Position numbers and translations under genes: made by a program. A stretch of DNA of 64,000 nt from Palaemon carinicauda (lineage: Eukaryota; Arthropoda; Malacostraca; Decapoda; Palaemonidae): positions 58,809,074-58,873,073 of the forward strand of contig NC_090739.1 in the NCBI RefSeq assembly GCF_036898095.1, given 5' to 3'. The notes below the pieces were generated by a model. It made no database searches. It worked only from the letters and a program-made list of their open reading frames with translations, and had not been told where the DNA came from. Shown here in pieces: positions 43,160 through 55,887 of the stretch; position 1 is the stretch's first letter; every line of letters begins with the position of its first letter.

Positions 43160-43371
43160 TTGCTGTCTGGGAATTATTTAACTGTCTCAGAGCTCGGGTG
43201 GTAATATTTTCAAGTATAACAGATTTAACGTAAAAACAAACAGGTGAGTTTAGAACTCGAGAGGTTGTATAGCTTGCCAGTCGTAATATATATAATATTA
43301 TTTGTTTGGTTCCCAGACACGGGAGCATAGTATAATATATTTTTGGTGCCCAAACCTGGGAGACATCTTTT

Positions 43372-43375
<4 letters not shown>
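43160..43375 (+). repeat. Gmr1-like Gypsy remnant: LTR tail, primer binding site, leader
   Basis: 43160-43306 matches the reverse complement of 25299-25440 (shared CAAACAGGTGAGTTTAGAAC and GCTGTCTGGGA blocks). The primer-binding-site motif TGGTTCCCAGACACGGG lies at 43307-43323, then a short leader up to the TA tract. It is the 5' end of an internally deleted relative of the 19-26 kb element, in the opposite orientation. Confidence 0.7.
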
Positions 43376-46120
<2,745 letters not shown>

Positions 46121-46265
46121 GAGTATTTGGTGCTACTATAGTGTGAGGTCTACCGCCATATGTTGCCTACCCAGGTGGAGGGTGAGGTCTACCGCGTGAC
46201 CAGCGTCCCAGAGCCCCGCACCTAACCATGAACTGCCCAAATCCATCAAAAACGTGACCTGCCCT

Positions 46266-46273
46266 TATAAAAG
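46266..46273 (+). promoter_or_regulatory. TATA box in Merlin element
   Basis: TATAAAAG about 50 bases upstream of the residual transposase frame, probably the original transposase promoter now fused to the 3' end of the gene by the internal deletion. Confidence 0.45.
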
Positions 46274-46317
46274 GAAGCAAATGGATCTCCTAAATCAGTT
46301 TTTCCCTCGGCCTAAAA

Positions 46318-46545
46318 GTGATATCAGCATTCTACAGTGAACCACCAGCAACAGGAGCACACATACAGGCAATTGAGCGATCGTGGTTGGACGCTAAAAT
46401 GATGATTCTGATGAGGTTAATGCGAGGTGTTGGTCGTCAGCTGTTCCAGTCTCATCTTGATAATTTTTGCTGGAAGGTGATGAAAAAAACTTCCAATGAT
46501 CTATTTGTGTCATTCTTAGAAGATGTACGAAGTGTGTATCGCTAG
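46318..46545 (+). pseudogene. Merlin/IS1595-like transposase, C-terminal fragment
   Basis: 75 codons, entered without an ATG (first codon GTG). THE segment HIQAIERSWLDAKMMI is the last catalytic block of DDE transposases of the IS1595/Merlin type, with the Glu in QAIERSW. It is followed by RLMRGVGRQLFQSHLDNFCW, a typical basic region ending in F-W, and EDVRSVYR before the stop. The whole upstream DDE core is deleted, so the fragment is not an enzyme. Confidence 0.75.
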
Positions 46546-46858
46546 AGTAAATGTATGGAAATATATGATAACCTGTTTGATGTACGAAGTATATCGCTGG
46601 AATATACGTATGGAAATATATGATAACCTGTTTGATGTACGAAGTATATCGCTGGAATATACGTATGGAAATATATGATAACCTGTTTGATGTACGAAGT
46701 ATATCGCTGGAATATACGTATGGAAATATATGATAACCTGTTTGATGTTCGAAGAGTGTATCGCTAGAATAAATGTATGGAAATATATGATAACATGTTT
46801 GATGTTCGAAGAGTGTATCGCTAGAATAAATGTATGGAAATATATGATAACATGTTTA
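46519..46858. repeat. 55-bp tandem repeat at the end of the Merlin ORF, about 6 copies
   Basis: Unit about GTATATCGCTGGAATATACG + TATGGAAATATATGATAACC + TGTTTGATGTACGAA. Three central units are spaced exactly 55 bases apart (GCTGGAATAT at 46596, 46651 and 46706); the flanking units are 55-57 bases with CGCTAGA variants. The first unit overlaps the last codons and stop of the transposase fragment, so the array grew from the end of the gene. Confidence 0.93.
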
Positions 46859-47534
46859 TTTTTACCTTTATTCCTTTTTTAATGTAATTAGAAATCCAAT
46901 TATCTATTTAAGTAATTTTTAAGATATGTGTAAATTAAGTGTGTATTGCTTAAACAAATGTATGAAATGTGTTTTATCTCTGAGGGATGAATAATTCAGC
47001 GGTAGACCTCACGCTATAGTACTAACGGAAGGTAGATCTCACGCTATAGTGTGGTAGACCTCACGCTATAGTAGCACCGAGTATTTTTCCTTCAGAGTTA
47101 GTAGTACTAAAACCTCCGCCAGATAAACAGTGCTTTCTCTAAAAAATTAAGTGATTTAAGGAATAAGAAGGAACCAACTTCTACAATTCCAAGGAGCCAC
47201 CAATTTGGAAAGTTCAAAGTCGCTAAGTATATTTTCTATTTTTGTTAACATGTAATAGTGAATAGAAACTGTGCGTCTTTGAAACCTTAGCTCAAACAGG
47301 TTGGGTTTTTTTGAAGGTTGGTTCTTAAATAGGTTCCTTTTATTAATTACGGTAAATTTTCTTTTATATTTCCAAATTGTTCCTTTTTTAGTTCGGAGAT
47401 TAGATATCTATCGTAAATGTTTGCGTTAATAATAGTATATATAGATAAGTAATATGTGAAATTTGTCGGTAACTTGGAGCTTTCGTCGCAAGCCTAACTT
47501 CCGTTTGGATCGCCCATTTGATGTTAGAACGTTC

Positions 47535-48892
47535 AGTAGATTATGCCGCCCCAACACTCTTGGGGCTAACAGATCTACAAAAAAGCACAATTGAAGTGAT
47601 TCAAAACAATGCCATGAGGCTCATGTTAGGAGCCCCAATGTGGACAAGACTGTGCAACCTAAGGTTGGAAACTGGACTACCAACCCTTGAGGACAGAATT
47701 GCACTAAGAAATGCAAGCATAGTTGCAAAGATGTTCCTGTCAGACAGAGACTCAATCACCAAAAAGAGAGTAAGAGAGGAACTATCCAAACATCCTGAAG
47801 TGCAAACCCCAAGTTCTTATGGCAAAGACCATAGCAATAACATTAAAAGACTTGGCCTAACACAAATAATCCTACAACTAAACCCTGACACAGCACAGAG
47901 TATAATACACATTCCACCATGGAAAAAACAATTTGCTAAATTCAACTATACCAAACTCCCAAGGGCAAAAGAAAACTGCACAATAGAGGAACTTAGAAAC
48001 GCAGCAGAAGCAGCTATAAACTCTGTAGAGACAATAGGGGCACAGATCTACTATACTGATGGTACAGTAGATCCTGGAACCCAAACAGCAGGAGCGGCAG
48101 TTCACTCCTGCAATTTCACAGCTTGCTGGAGAACATCCAATAATGTCTCCACCCTGCAGACAGAGCTTGTTGCAATACAGCAAGCATTAAAGTACTCTAT
48201 TGAAAATGAGGAGGGACCAGTAGTCATTCATACTGATTCACGATCCTCAGTGCAAGCCCTACAGCAGGACAAAAACAAAGAAAACAAGTCCCTGATAGCG
48301 GACATTAAAATCCTCTTAAATCAGCATAATGAAAGGAACAGACTAGTAACACTAAACTGGATCCCCAGTCACATAGGGATACCAGGGAATGAAAAGGCTG
48401 ATGAGCTAGCCAAAAGCACCAAATACATTCACAATGTACAGGTGCACATACAGCCTGCACTACAACAAATCAAAAACAAAATAAAGACACAGATCAAAGA
48501 CAACCTAATCAAGGAACTACACATGAGGATTGAGAATGGCTCTCCCTCTGCCACATGGTACAAATGGGCCACAGAACTAGAACCTCCACCCATAGACACA
48601 CACCCCAAGGAAACAGGCTGTATGTATACACAGACTCCGGCTGGGATACAAAGCAAACTGGGAACTCGCAGATAACATCCAGAGAACATGTGAACACTGT
48701 GATGTCATACCACAACAAGCCCTCCTGCACTACTTACTAGAATGCAGAGAAACAGCACAGCTACGAGGTGATCTACTTGTAGACACCAACTCACCACAGG
48801 CCGTGAAAGAAGCGGCCACACTGGCAAAAGCAATTGTCGAAAGCATAGACACACACGCACAGTTGCTTTCAACACTACCTGCACCAAGGTAA
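47535..48892 (+). pseudogene. LINE C: RT C-terminus, RNase H and zinc motif
   Basis: Begins in the RT connection domain (VDYAAPTLLGLTDLQKSTIE, VIQNNAMRLMLGAP); the preceding Leu-Glu-Arg-Ser codons are the target duplication. RNase H: IYYTDGTVDPGTQTAGAAV (first Asp, about 48058), LQTELVAIQQALKYS (Glu), VVIHTDSRSSVQALQ (Asp, about 48236), LNWIPSHIGIPGNEKADELA (about 48356-48412). A frameshift near 48625 moves the tail to another frame, where RLRLGYKANWELAD and CEHCDVIPQQALLHYLLEC form the C-terminal CCHC-type motif before TAA at 48890-48892. This layout fits I/Jockey-group LINEs with RNase H. Not autonomous: endonuclease and most of RT are missing. Confidence 0.88.
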
Positions 48893-49285
48893 GACCTCAT
48901 CATTTCATGCACCATCTCATCCCCTCATTGTAAGGCTCTATTCACATCATCCCCTTTAACTTCTCAACTAACCTACCACTAAAAATCTCTCCGCAGGGAC
49001 CCTAGGGAGTAAAGGGTTGGACAACCCCACCTGCACCGTTTTTCTCTAATCTTTAAAAGCCTTACACCCCCAATTTTCAAACTACCACTATCCGAGAAAT
49101 GATGGCCCTCTACTACTACCACCATCATCCTTACCCTATCCACATCTTTTTCTACTACTAAAAACCTTTCAAATTTCCAGTAATGCAATCACCTTAGAAA
49201 TTTTACAGATCACCTACGGGCCAACCAAGGGAAAAGCCCGTGCCAACAACAAGTGTTGGCTTTAATACCCCAAGAAGAAAGAAAA
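47535..49285 (+). mobile_element. 5'-truncated LINE (LINE C) in the BEL-2 leader
   Basis: Flanked by the 9-base duplication AGAACGTTC (47526-47534 and 49286-49294). Contains the end of an RT, an RNase H and a cysteine motif, then a 3' UTR ending in an A/G-rich tail (CAAGAAGAAAGAAAA). Truncation at the 5' end and a short A-rich tail are normal for target-primed reverse transcription. Confidence 0.9.
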
Positions 49286-49633
49286 AGAACGTTCGGTCAG
49301 TCCCGTGTTCAATTGTGTTAGGGATTTGGTCGTTCTTTTATTTAATTTTCTTATCCTTGCCTGAATTAATATGAAATTTTTAGTTATTGGGTATTCTTAT
49401 GCTAGGGATTTGAAGTCTGTTGCCTCTGTTAATTTTGAATTGCGTTTCCTAGCCTACCCTGGAAATGATTCAGTATTTTTTGGATCATCCTGAATTGTTT
49501 TGAGTTAATTAGGGATGAGAAACCTGATAAAATAATGATAAAGGGCTGGGTTGAATGGACCTCATTGTTGAACTGTAATTTAAAAATTAATTTTACATAA
49601 TTTCAATCTCCTTCATTTTTTTCGCTTTGCATT

Positions 49634-50870
49634 ATGGTTAGTAGCAGTGAATTATTGGATTATCTGGGGGAAAACCCAAATAAGTTGCCATTGGATGAGG
49701 TTAAAGAAAAACTTAAAGTTTTGAGGAGTAAAAGAGCCACTCATAAACGAAAAATCACTATATATATTGTAAAAGGTTGCAGGGATTGCACGATACTGGA
49801 ACATTGCATTCATCTTTGTGTAAAAAGCAGGTCAGTGAAGTGGAATTGGAATTAAGTAAAGTAAGTGACTGCAATGAATTAATTAATTTGCTAATGGAAA
49901 AAAACTGAATTAGGAATCAGAGATGAACAGTGTTTTAATAATGAACTAGATGATCAAGTTCAATACAAAATTAATGTTTCAATAGAATTAGATGCTTATG
50001 AAGATTATTTGGTTCAAAAAGAGATGAAAGTGTTGGCATTTCTGTAAAAGACTTCAGTGATTGTATGAGTGATGGTAAACCTCCTACTTTAACTTGTGGC
50101 ACTTTTAATGGCAAAGAGAAGGATAAATTCGCTTTTCATAATTTCTTGAATCAGTTTAATAATGTAATTGGTTCTAGAAAACACTTATCAGCTTCGGCTA
50201 AATTATCGTATCTGGTTGGTTACTTAAAGGGGTATGCACTAAAACAAATATCACATTTGTCTATTACTGATAAGAATTACGCAGTAGCATTAGATTTGCT
50301 GACTGATGAATTCCTAGATAAGGATTTCATAATAGATGAAACACTAAAAAATATATTAAAAGCTGTCCCTAGTGATGATAATTATCTTGAGTTTTCCAAT
50401 GTTAAAAATTTTATAGCAGAGGTTAGATCTTATTTACATGAATTGCAGCATTATAATGTAGATTTCTTGGAAGAGGGTTCTGCTGGTAATATTCTTGTGA
50501 GTCATTTGATAATGAGTAAGCTCCCTAAAGTAGTAGTGAAGGAGTTGATAAATAAAATCTCAAAAAATTATCCTACCTTGTCATAGATATTTTCCAACTA
50601 TAAAGAAGCTTTGAAAACTTTAAGTAGAACTACATCTGTGAATAAAAAGTTGTACAGAGACAGTAAAAAACCAAATGAAGTTGAGCAAAAAATTCCCACT
50701 ACAAAATTTTGACACTGTGGTAGCTGCAAATAAAAATTTTAAAAGTCATTGCAAATTATGCTTTTCTGATGGACACTCTTTAGGAAAGTGTGAAACTTAT
50801 TTAACCTATGAGTCTAAGTTAGCCAGAATAGTAGAATTATCTCTGTGTACTAGGTGTGACCAGTCACAAA
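49634..50870 (+). pseudogene. BEL-2 Gag, frameshifted
   Basis: ATG at 49634 opens MVSSSELLDYLGENPNKLPL with a basic helix (EKLKVLRSKRATHKRK); it is lost to a shift near 49760. The DUF1759-type core is at 50065-50586: KPPTLTCGTFNGKEKDKFAF, then FHNFLNQFNNVIG and LSASAKLSYLVGYLKGYALK. It is closed by TAG at 50584; the next codons (FSNYKEALKTL) continue the same protein. A zinc-finger-like segment follows in another frame (CKLCFSDGHSLGKC, about 50752-50793). At least three breaks. Confidence 0.82.
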
Positions 50871-52238
50871 GAATCTGAATGTTATGGGAAAAAAGGTATG
50901 ATGAGGTTTAAATGTTTGCTTTGCAAGAAAAGAGAGCATATAACACCTTTGTGCCCTAATCAAGAAAAAACTACCAAGACTAATGTTAGTGTAAATTTGT
51001 GCTATGCATCCAGAAATATGGCTATCAGTAATATTTTACCAACAATGACCCTAGAGTTGAAGAATGGAAAGAGATGCCGTAAAGTAAGGGGTTTGGTGAA
51101 TTGTGGTAGTCAGAGGTCCTATATAGTGAAACATGTTTCCAAAGATATGTGTTCAGAATATGAAAGTTTATATGAATTGGAACATGAAGTGCATACATAT
51201 ATAGGTCAAGAAACTAAACAATTAAAACAAATGTCAACTGGTATAAAGATAGGAAATAGATTAGCATTTGTGCCTTTATTAATAGGCGAGGTGATGAATA
51301 TTTCCTATGAAGTGCCAGGTATGAACCAGATAATAGATAGATTGAAATCAGAGAACAAAAGTTTGGCTGATGAAACCTTTTATGAAGAAAGAAATCATGA
51401 ATTGATAGAAGTAGATATGCTGATAGGTATGGATATAATTCAGTATTTCTCCTTGTCCATTCAGAAATGTGGTGGTGGTTTTTGTTTCATATTGAATGGA
51501 AGGGTAGCCCCAGTAGGAAATGCATTAAACTTTCTTAATTCTTATCAAAGAAAGTCCTTGTTTGAAACTCAGACAAGGGCAAAGCAAGTTAGTAACAAGA
51601 CCAAAACTATGGTTAACTTAATTATGGATCCTCTTAAATCACATTTTAATCCATTGGAACATATTTTGTCTGACAGTGAAGTAGATAATGGGCTGGAAAA
51701 TCTGTTTAGTTTTGAATCTATGGGTATTAAAACTAAGGATAAGGAGCTGGCCTCATTTGATAAACATCAAATAGAAAATTTTCAAGAGGGTATTAGTTTG
51801 AAGGATGGTTATTATCATGTTAAATTACCTTGGTACCCTGAAAAAATTTCTCAAGTGCCTTCTAATCATTTTATAGCCCTTAAGGTTTTGGATAGAACAA
51901 TGGAACATCTTAATAGAAAAGGACTATTAAGTAAATATGAGGAAGTTTTTGATAATCAATTAAAAGATGGAATCATAGAAGAAATAAATGTATCACCTTC
52001 TGATTATGATAATTATACTTGGATACCTCATAGGCCCGTAATAAGAACAGATGAACAAGTAACAACCAAAATAAGACCTGTTTTCAATTGTTCCTTAAAG
52101 ACTAATAAAGAGTTGCCTTCACTAAATGAAGCTGCATACTCAGGAATAGATTTAATGGGTTCTATTTTGAAATTATTATTTTATTTTAGAACAAACAAGT
52201 ATGTTATGCTAAGTGATATCAAACAGAGGCATTTTTAA
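50856..52238 (+). pseudogene. BEL-2 zinc finger, protease and N-terminal RT
   Basis: 460 open codons entered by a frameshift (the first codon is not a genuine start). Order: TSHKESECYGKKGMMRFKCL, LCKKREHITPLC zinc motif; retropepsin with VRGLVNCGSQRSYIVKHV near residue 80, where Asn replaces the catalytic Asp; the HELIEVDMLIGMDIIQYF box near residue 190; a linker with DGYYHVKLPWYPEKISQVPS; RT fingers TWIPHRPVIRTDEQVTTKIR, PVFNCSL and YVMLSDIKQ at the end. The frame is lost at about 52230 next to the first RT aspartate. A lost protease Asp makes this copy dead independently of the frameshifts. Confidence 0.85.
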
Positions 52239-52906
52239 TGATAAAGCTTTCAGAAGAATATGATAAGAACAGGTTTTGTTTTTTCTGGAAAAGAGGAAGT
52301 AAATTAGTATATTATAGATATAAGACTATAGTTTTTGGTTATACATCTTCACCTTTCCTTCTTAATTATGTTATGAAGCACCATGCTGAGATGTATCCTG
52401 AGGATAAGTGTAGAGAAATTTTATAAAATAATTTTTATGTAGATAATTTAATAATCACAGGTCATAATATTGATGAATTACAGGAATTATATAGTCTTTG
52501 TGCATCAAGAATGCAAGAAGGAGGATTTACCTTGAGGTCATGGAATTCTAATTCACTTGAATTAAGGAAAATCATGGAGGCTGAAGGAAGGCTAGTTGAA
52601 CATAATTGTATAGAAGAGAAAGTTTTAGGTTATAGGTATAATGTAAATAGTGATACTTTAAGTCTGGCACCTTGTAGTGTGGAAGCTGTTGCTGACACTA
52701 AAAGAAAAGTTTTGTCTCAGATCTCTAAAGTTTTTGATCCACTGAATTTTACCTTGCCAGTAAGTATAAGAGGGATGGTATTAATGAGAAAAGTGTGGAT
52801 TTTAGAAGTAGAATGGGATCAAAAAGTACCAAAAGAGATAACAAATGAGATGAAAAGCATAAGTAGAGATTTTGAAATGCTGTCAGAGTTGTCTTTTCCT
52901 CGTTAG
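52238..52906 (+). pseudogene. BEL-2 RT palm and connection
   Basis: Continues RT: NRFCFFWKRG, YRYKTIVFGYTSSPFLLNYV, then after a TAA at 52424-52426 the catalytic segment NNFYVDNLIITG (about 52430-52465; YVDN again). A further stretch carries MQEGGFTLRSWNSNS, EEKVLGYRYNVNSDTLSL and ISKVFDPLNFTLPVSIRGM, the conserved region between RT and RNase H in BEL elements. Ends at TAG 52904-52906 and a shift before RNase H. Confidence 0.85.
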
Positions 52907-52929
52907 GCTTTAAATTAACAATAAACATA

Positions 52930-53353
52930 CGGGCTTCATGTATTTTGTGACAGCGCAACTGAAGCTTATGGTTTTGTAATGTATGCATGTTCTGATGACA
53001 ATCACAGCTCTTTTTTGTTTGCTAAATCAAAATTGGCTCCTTTAAGAAAGGGAAAGGAGCATAGTGTGCCCACTTTAGAATTAATGTTGGCGATTTTAGC
53101 ATTAGAATGTCTACCTACACTTATGGAAACTTTTAGGAATATTCAGTTCCAATTTGTAAATATTTGTGCGGACGCTCAAGTTGTATTGAACTGGATAATA
53201 ACTAAGGAGTCTAAAGTAAAATCTAAATTTATAAGAAATAGGATATTAGAAGTAGATGAACTTGAGAGTGAAATTGTTAAAGAATTTAAAGTACCTGTAA
53301 AGTATAATTATGTACATACAGAACAAAACCCTGCTGATTTGTTGACGAAATGA
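52930..53353 (+). pseudogene. BEL-2 RNase H
   Basis: HFCDSATEAYG-like start is readable only across a frame change near 52940-52980. Then FLFAKSKLAPLRKGKEHSVP, TLELMLAILALECL (Glu), NICADAQVVLNWIITKESK (Asp) and YVHTEQNPADLLTK before TGA at 53351-53353, where the family continues with an arginine-glycine-like motif. Confidence 0.82.
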
Positions 53354-54440
53354 TTGTCTTATAATAAGTTTTTAGAGAATAGGAAATTTTGGTTGATGGG
53401 ACCAGACTGGTTAAATAATAATTTTGAAAGATGGCCTAAATATCTTTTAATGAGTTTGTCTCCACAACATAAAGGTAAAGTAAATGTAAATTATGTGGAA
53501 ATAGTGAAAGTAAACACTGGCTTTTTGAATATTAATAAATTTTCTAGTTATGAAAGGCTTGTCAAATTCACTAGTCATTTCTTCAGACCTTTATGCAAAG
53601 TAAAGGGTGGAGATCCAAGGGAAAGGGCCAAAAAGTATTGGATTAAAATAGATCAGAGTGAATGTTTTTCTAAGGAAATAGAATTCCTGAAAAAAGAAGT
53701 AAAATCAGAACAAAATGTTCCTTCTCTAGTCTCTAATTTAAATCTATTTATAGATGAAGATGACATATTAATGTCTAGAGGAAGGATTGCTAAGTGCTTA
53801 TATTTTGACTATAATGTTTATAATCCTGTGTTGCTTCCAAAAGTGCATAAATTGACATCTTTAATAATTAATTATTGTCATGAAAAGGTGGAACTTTTGG
53901 GTACTGGTACTACCTTAAATTTTCTCAGGGAACAAGGGTTTTGGATCCCTAAAGGGTTAGTGGCAGTTAAGACTGAAATAAGGAATTGTAAAATATGTCA
54001 AAAGTATAATGCTCTGGCTTATAAATATCCAAAAGTAGTTGACATGCCTAAGCATCATATGAATTTAGTAAAGCCCTTTGATCATGTAGGAATAGATTAT
54101 ACTGGACATATGGGTTGATGATGACATAAGTGGAGGAACAGTCAAAATGTTTGTTTTGGTATTCACTTGTTTGAATATAAGAGCAGTGCATTTTGAACTA
54201 TTACCAGATATGTCCACAAGAAATTTTATTTTGGCTTTTCAGAGATTTTGTAATATGTACTCCATTCCTCAATATCTTTATAGTGATAATGCTAAAACAT
54301 TTATTAAAGGAGGTAACATTTTGGAAACTTCTTTAAAATCAAAGGAGTTCCTAGATGAAATGGAGAAGTGTCAAATAAAGCATATCAGAATTCCTTTACA
54401 TTCGGCTTGGGTAGCAGCTGCTTGGGAAAGGTTAATAAGA
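53354..54440 (+). pseudogene. BEL-2 integrase, N-terminal and core
   Basis: 254 codons followed by a second frame. It has the zinc module INYCHEKVELLGTGTTLNFL ... CKICQKYNALAYKYP (about 53865-54030), then FDHVGIDYTGHMG with the first catalytic Asp (about 54080). After a TGA (54116-54118) the core continues: FVLVFTCLNIRAVHFELLPD, YLYSDNAKTFIKGG (second Asp, about 54280) and VAAAWERLIR (Glu, about 54425). Immediately after WERLIR the sequence turns into the 3' tail of LINE B; the integrase resumes at 63406. Confidence 0.88.
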
Positions 54441-54534
54441 GTTCAATTCAAATTCAAATTCAAAAAAGTTTATTGACATATAGATACATCAAATGGGATG
54501 TATTAGCATGCTAATGCATCCCCAACAAAACTTA

Positions 54535-55733
54535 TTACAATGCTCCTTTATCTATTCCAGTAAAACCTAGGAAACTTGTTAACATGTTCTTTTTTGCGAT
54601 ATTATTATTTAAGACAAAGCAAACTTGCTCAGTAACACTATTAATAGAAACATTTCTAAATTCCCTAAGTTTATCACATTCTAACATATAATGATGCAGA
54701 GTATGCGAGTATGCTTCACCACACAATCTACAGAGTATACCATCACCATCAATATATTGCCAGCAATAATTATACCCCAACCTCATTCTCATAACAAAAG
54801 TATCAACTTTAGAAAGGACCTTACCGTATGTAACATTAGTATTTTCAGTAACAAGCAAATAATGCCTCATACTGACGCTGCCCTCTTCCAAGATCTTTAA
54901 AGCCTTTTCTGTTCCCCAAACCTCTCGTTTTATTTTCATTCCTCGTTTTATTCTATTAAGGCTCATAGAGGTTTCTATGTCAATGTCAGGCTTTCTTGTG
55001 GCCTCCTTGGCCAGATTGTCAGCAACTTCATTTAATGAAATACTTATATGAGACGGAACCCAATAGAACTTTACAGTTATTCCTTTCTCCTGAAGCCGAC
55101 AAACCAACCCTTTACAAAGAACAACCACCTCACTATTAGTGGGTGTTTTGCTATTTAAGGCTAACAAAGCACTCTGGGAATTAACGAATACAAATATATC
55201 CTTTGTGTTATTAACTACCATTTTGAGACCCTCATGTATAGCATGTAACTCTGCTACCGTAGACGATGTTTCATCTTCAATCCTCTTAGACATCATTTCA
55301 TCCACACTAACATCATTTTCATAATAATCACGAACCACCACACCCCAACCAGCTTTATTACCATTCACAGAGCCATCACAATATATATGAATGGTATTAC
55401 ACTTGGGTAACATGTTAAATTTACTAAGAAAGTATTGTCTTAACACATATTTATTACATTCGCTCTTTTTATAGTTCAACTTGCTTATACATATATTCAA
55501 CCTACAACATAACCATGGTTTTGGACACATTACTCTTTCCAATTGAACACAAAATTTAACAACATCATATTTTAACAATATTCCATATAGTTTTCTCAAA
55601 TGAACATTAGGTTTATTCGAGATTCTACGGTTGCCAGACATCATATCAATAGCCACTTTTAAAAACTCTTCACCCCTCCTTATACTTCGGACAACCGCTG
55701 CACAGACTATTTCTTGAACTCTTTCAGAGATAC
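54535..55733 (-). pseudogene. LINE B RNase H and C-terminal zinc motif
   Basis: Minus-strand frame open for 373 codons and beyond into ISERVQEIVCAAVVRSIRRG before the junction with LINE A. RNase H: IHIYCDGSVNGNKAGWGVVV (first Asp), SSTVAELHAIHEGLKMV (Glu), IFVFVNSQSALLALNSK (Asn where the second catalytic Asp is expected), YWVPSHISISLNEVADNLAK. The C-terminus has MRMRLGYNYCWQYI and CRLCGEAYSHTLHHYMLEC, the CCHC motif also seen in LINE C. The first in-frame codon of the track-length frame is GTG, not a start; the protein began in the 61-63 kb part. Confidence 0.9.
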
Positions 55734-55887
55734 TTTTTTTTTATCTTTTTATTATTAAATTTTACAAAAGGATCAGTACAATGACTTCATATATACAATA
55801 TAAAATAATAATAAATTACATCCTTTACAAATAACAAAGTAAGTAAGCCTTATATCCTATAGAGTAACTTATATTTCTTTTTATTCA

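Larger units (their letters stand above)
46129..47078 (+). mobile_element. Merlin-type DNA transposon, internally deleted (950 bp)
   Basis: Terminal inverted repeats begin GGTGCTACTATAGTGTGAGG on the left and are mirrored at 47052-47078 with one visible difference in the first 25 bases. The 8-base duplication GAGTATTT flanks both sides (46121-46128 and 47079-47086), the length typical of Merlin. Only the end of an IS1595/Merlin-like transposase remains. The inverted-repeat motif is present three times at the right end (about 46997-47078) and twice at the left. Confidence 0.88.
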
